From: Haemonchus contortus
Lineage: Eukaryota; Nematoda; Chromadorea; Rhabditida; Trichostrongylidae
Direction: 5' to 3'
Length of the DNA stretch: 64,000 nucleotides
Assembly: GCA_000469685.2 (NCBI GenBank)
Contig: LS997563.1
Location: 36,139,468-36,203,467 of the forward strand
The position numbers and the translations under genes were made by a program. The notes beneath the pieces were generated by a model. That model ran no database searches. It saw nothing but the letters and a program-made list of their open reading frames with translations, and was not told the DNA's origin. Below, in pieces: positions 60,207 through 64,000 of the stretch. Each line of letters starts with the position of its first letter. The first letter of the stretch is position 1.

Positions 60207-61446
60207 CGGTGCAGAATAGATTGGACGACTTGAGGTAATTGATTTATTCGATTTTTTCTTCCCTGTATCTGGAAGTCTCACATGCTTACATGTTTGTTGT
60301 TAAAGCATGCGCAGGTATACGCGATTCACGAACGAAGACCGGATTCGAATTGACGCATTACGTCACCTTGGAAAAAGTTATCTCCAAATTTCTAGAGATT
60401 TCAACATTCCTTATAGCACAGTTGCAGTGTCGTGAAGAAGCAATCAACAAGTGTTCCGAAGAAGGGGCCAGGACGAAAACCAACTCTTTCTGAACGCGAC
60501 AAGCGTCGGTTGATCAATATGGCATCAAACTCTACGAGAACTGCGAGGGAGTTAACTGCAGATTGTGGGATTTCGGTTTCAAAATGGACTGTTGCTCGCG
60601 TCCTGAAGTCATCGGACCACATGGCTTCTCAGAAGATGGAGTCTGCACCACGGCTAACACAGAGTCTTCGAGAGAAACGGCTCCTCTTCGCTAGGAATGA
60701 GATGAACAGAGATTGGACATAGGTCCGTTTCTGGAACTTGCTTGGCTTTACGAGAAATATGAGTTTTCTATCCTTGTCTTTTTCAGGTTATTTTTTCTGA
60801 TGAGAAAAAGTTCAACGGAGATGGGCCAGATGGAAACCACTCGTATTGGCGCGATCTGCGGAAAGAACCACTACTTATGTCCCGAAGGAACTTCGGCAGC
60901 TTCTCGTGAATGGTCTGGGGAGCGTTTTAGCAACGGCACCGTTGGTATTCAATTCACGTCTTGTAAAATGACAAGCCAGGACTACCAGTCACTTTTTGGG
61001 AAAACGTTGGCGCCATTTATCAAGAAGAACACCAGCAAAAACCACGTCTTCATGCAAGACAACGCTTCGATTCACGCTGCGCGGAGTACTCTATCTTATT
61101 TGCAGTACAATAACATCCCGTTATTGTCATGGCCGGCATGCAGCCCGAACCTAAACCTCATCGAAAATATCTGGAGTGTATTAGTGCGTAAGATCTATGC
61201 AAATGGTAAAGTGTACGACAATGTTAAATCGTTGAGAAGAGCCATAACTATGGAGTGGAAGAGTCTGTCGCCTGTTCTTCTGAAGAAGCTCTGCGATTCG
61301 ATGCCTGATCGAATCTTCGAGCTTATTCGAAAGAAGGGAGGCTGCACTCATTATTAGATAATCTTGCATTAGAAAACGGATTGTCGGATTTCAGGTGTTA
61401 TTTTTTTTTGGTTGGCTATGCATATCGTCCAATCTAATATGCACCG
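60207..61446 (+). mobile_element. Tc3-like (Tc1/mariner) transposon with broken transposase
   Basis: Short inverted repeats flank it: CGGTGCAGAATAGATTGGAC at 60207 and the complement of GGTGCATATTAGATTGGACG ending near 61446. The element may extend further. About 1.2 kb, single copy in this window. Confidence 0.75.
60307..61357 (+). pseudogene. Tc3-like transposase pseudogene
   Basis: The N-terminal helix-turn-helix is in one frame (MRRYTRFTNEDRIRIDALRH, QISRDFNIPYSTVA). The second DNA-binding part is in another frame (GPGRKPTLSERDKRRLI, NRDWT). A 60722-60787 intron-like gap follows a TAG where WTK is expected. Then come FSDEKKFNGDGPDGN and YWRDLRKEPLL, a frameshift, and finally MQDNASIHAA and SPNLNLIENIW with 34 residues between the second Asp and the Glu (DD34E). 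The last frame ends GGCTHY. At least two frameshifts and a nonsense codon make it inactive. Confidence 0.85.
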
Positions 61447-62622
61447 GCTTAAAAAGCGTAAAACTATTGCTTAGAACTTGAAAGAAATTGTGTAGTCAAG
61501 TAGTTACCACAAAAAGTAATCTTTTCCCCATTCTAATCATATATTGTCGGCGGAAGCGATAAAAACTTTGGCCTCTCTCTAAAACTTGTTTTTCTATGGG
61601 GTACGATCTATTGTGCTCCGCATTGTAATAGAGAAATTCATCTCCTTTCAGCTGCCTTCCTCGACAAGGTGAGCAGTTGTTTAGGGCATAGTGGCTACAC
61701 TGGTGAAATGGCTAATTCATTAGCGGAACGAAAAAAAATCATGAACACACAAGCACGTTTTGAATAAAACCAAGGGTAGCTCACACAGTTCCCAAAGGTT
61801 GAAGAGTAGTTCCTATATCTATTTTAGATGTTAAAAAAATCCGAAAGCTCACGGTGGCACAACAACTCGGTCAAATCGTACATCGGTCCTTTCGTACATT
61901 TTACGTATTTCCTTGTAGTCGTTGCTCAGAGGTCGGCAGTGCCCACTTTCTGCGTCTTTTGGGATATTCTCTATGCCCAAGCTACCAACTTCCGCGAGAA
62001 GTTATAATAACAAATGATTAACAAATCTAAAAAACTTTATTTCCAAAAAACCAGACTTCATTGGCCATAGATGTCGATGCTAATGCTATACAAGGCCATT
62101 AATCAAAGCGAACCGTACAAAGGCAAACAACAAGGCTACAACAACTAGGGAGGTAACATCGAAAAGAATGTTATTTCAATCATATTCACAAGATCAGCTA
62201 TGAAGACTCAGTACACAAACGCTTATTCAGGAGGTTTGAGGGAATTCACACGAAGGCCACAAAATCAGCATTTATTGCGAGAAAAAATATCATGATCCGA
62301 AGTGTTTCCTTCCATCGCCATAGAAATATGTTTTTCTAATTTTAATTTGAATACCTGAAAGGTGGAAATAGAAGCGGAAAAAGAATTTATGCATACGTAC
62401 CCCACGTTATCGAAACTGACAATGATCTATTACGCTATTTCGAATTCGAAGAAAACACGTTTTTTCGATGTTTCTGTTCAACGTTTGGAAGAGAGGGCTT
62501 ACGACTTTTCCAAAAATACACGTAGGGTTGAGACTCCCACGTAGCATATTATCACGACATAGTGCCGCCCTTCGAAGGATCCTCAAAACAGAATCAGAGC
62601 GAAGTCTAAAGGATAAGGGATA
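61447..62622. other. No gene seen
   Basis: Apart from the repeat at 61640-61760 nothing is recognisable. Confidence 0.35.
61640..61760. repeat. Interspersed repeat shared with 57560-57690
   Basis: Second copy of the same repeat, same orientation, just downstream of the Tc3-like relic. Confidence 0.5.
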
Positions 62623-62925
62623 AAGTCTCTGGGCGTTAACCAATCCCGTCTGAGGAATGCGCCTACGCATTCGACTTCCATTCAAAATCGTAGTAGCGTA
62701 ATGAGTGCGTATGTGGCTTATACAATGACTTGCGGTGGCCAGCCGATGTATAAATCAGATCTTTATCCTCCCAGACGAGCCTGGTACCAACTAATCGACC
62801 CCGGAGGGATGGAAGGCTTGGTTGGCCTAGGCGAATATCGATCCGAGATTCGAACCTGTGACCGTGCGCGTGTGAATGCGCTACTTGCTTGCTACTACAC
62901 CGCATTCGCCCCATCAGAGCGCAGT
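62623..62925 (-). repeat. tRNA-derived SINE, copy 4 (best preserved)
   Basis: The minus-strand head contains GGTGTAGTAGCAAG (A-box-like) and the B box GGTTCGAATCT (complement of 62846-62856). The body and tail match the other three copies. No anticodon arm is convincing, so it is a SINE and not a tRNA gene. Confidence 0.75.
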
Positions 62926-63193
62926 ATTCTTAAAAATCGACTGAAAAGACCATCACTGCCAAGCACACCCACTGATAGAGGTGTCAAACGGATGTCTGAG
63001 GGCAACACTGGGGTGGCCTATGCTGCGCAACCACAGACATTCCACTCACACCTCTCCACAAATAAAAGAATGCTCATCAGCGACGAGCAACTCGTCCAGA
63101 TGATGATGATGAGTTAGCAGCCAGGAAGGAAGTAGCCAATAGCCAATCAGTGCACACCCTACTCGCCCACCAAAAGCTCTATGAACCCGAACC

Positions 63194-63349
63194 CACAGTG
63201 GCTTCGTCTGTCCATTTGACGGAACCTCCTACAAAGTGGCCGTTGACGCCCTCACGAAATGGCTCGAAATCACCCTCATGACTCTGCAAAAGCTTTCAGA
63301 CACTGAAAGAATTTCGTGGTCTATGTTGGCTATCATAGGCACAGCCTAA
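63194..63349 (+). pseudogene. Ty3/Gypsy integrase-core fragment
   Basis: Fifty-one codons reading HSGFVCPFDGTSYKVAVDAL and TKWLEI, which resembles the start of Gypsy integrase cores (pattern H.DFAGP, then VVDA.SKWPE). The first catalytic Asp is replaced by Gly, and similarity fades after about 25 residues. The frame at 62926-63117 before it may belong to the same relic. Inactive scrap. Confidence 0.5.
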
Positions 63350-64000
63350 TTCCACTCACTCAGCCAGTCTTTTCCATGTTCCGTTTCTGAGTTCTCTTCT
63401 CGTGTTCTACTTATTTATCGTTTCTATAAACTACTCATTCGGAAGCGTTGTAGTACAGGGTCATATTCAAGCATTCGCGGCAAGAGATATGCTGGCATCC
63501 ATCAGCCTGGGTGCTCGATCCGAAATATCAAACCATTGGGAGACAACCAAAATGAGAAAAGGAATCACGCTGCACTAGAATTCCACTTTCCTTGCAGATA
63601 TTTGGGTCCGAAGACTAGCAGTTTCCTATTCAATAAAAACCTGGCAACTCAAAGCGGAAGACGGTGGTGATCCACATTGCTCACCGAGAAAGAATTAGAA
63701 ACTATGGGTCTTTGGACTTCAAACTACAGTGAGCATACTCTAGGAGTTTTTTTGCCATAACAGCTTGGAGCTTTGCGAATGTGAACAATTTTCAGCCCGC
63801 TATCGTTTTACCGAGAAAACAGATTTCGAGGCACATCGGCAGATGCCTTCGACATGATCTGGATGACCTAAGCCTCATAGTATTAGCAGATACCTTGACA
63901 ATGTGCTCAGGCGATGGCAAGACCAACGATGCTAAGCAATGAAAACATACATTTAGAACTCATGGGTGAGCCAATATGGTTAAGACCTTTTTACTGCTAC
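63350..64000. other. No gene seen to window end
   Basis: No recognisable gene or repeat in the last 650 bp. Confidence 0.35.

Noticed and set aside
62830..62925. tRNA gene call on - from the good B box
   Set aside because: No consistent cloverleaf or anticodon arm, and the body matches three other dispersed copies, so it is a SINE.

Overview
The window is nuclear DNA of a nematode, most likely a clade V strongylid such as a hookworm. Coding exons are short (about 50-190 bp) with GTAAGT-like donors and TTTCAG-like acceptors. The proteins I recognise match Caenorhabditis-type genes, and an SL1-like 21-mer and relics of Tc3, mariner, RTE, BEL/Pao and Gypsy elements are present. Most of the sequence is intron and decayed repeats; only four loci could be reconstructed confidently exon by exon.

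Positions 1-10258 hold a large inverted duplication. Arm A (1-3417) and arm B (4798-8219) flank a spacer of about 1.38 kb. Each arm carries a gene for mitochondrial methylmalonate-semialdehyde dehydrogenase (C. elegans alh-8). Copy A runs on + and is cut by the left edge. Copy B runs on - with a full set of 14 exons (10258 to 6626). A third, more conserved paralogue, copy C, lies on - at 56517-47501 with the same 14-exon structure. Copies A and B end 11 residues before C and differ from it at several normally conserved sites.

Positions 10259-26505 contain no confidently identified gene. They hold fold-back and SINE-like repeats, one TIR transposon, a tandem-unit repeat element, and a few weak candidate exons. 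Positions 26506-31119 (+) encode a nematode casein-kinase-1/TTBK-like protein kinase (nine exons found, first exon not found). Positions 31120-44100 are repeats: tRNA-derived SINEs, two large tandem-unit elements, a 0.5-kb TIR element, a LINE ORF1 relic, a BEL/Pao gag relic on -, and fold-back elements. Positions 44102-47219 (+) encode Mediator subunit 31, convergent with alh-8 copy C. Positions 56518-64000 contain a deleted mariner relic, a Tc3-like transposase relic, a SINE and a Gypsy integrase scrap.

The host genes do not form an operon or pathway. The recurring themes are duplication and divergence of one mitochondrial enzyme of valine/propionate catabolism, and heavy repeat insertion into introns (RTE, TIR and other repeats inside copy C; a SINE and a fold-back repeat inside the kinase). 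I found no rRNA, no CRISPR array and no convincing intact tRNA.
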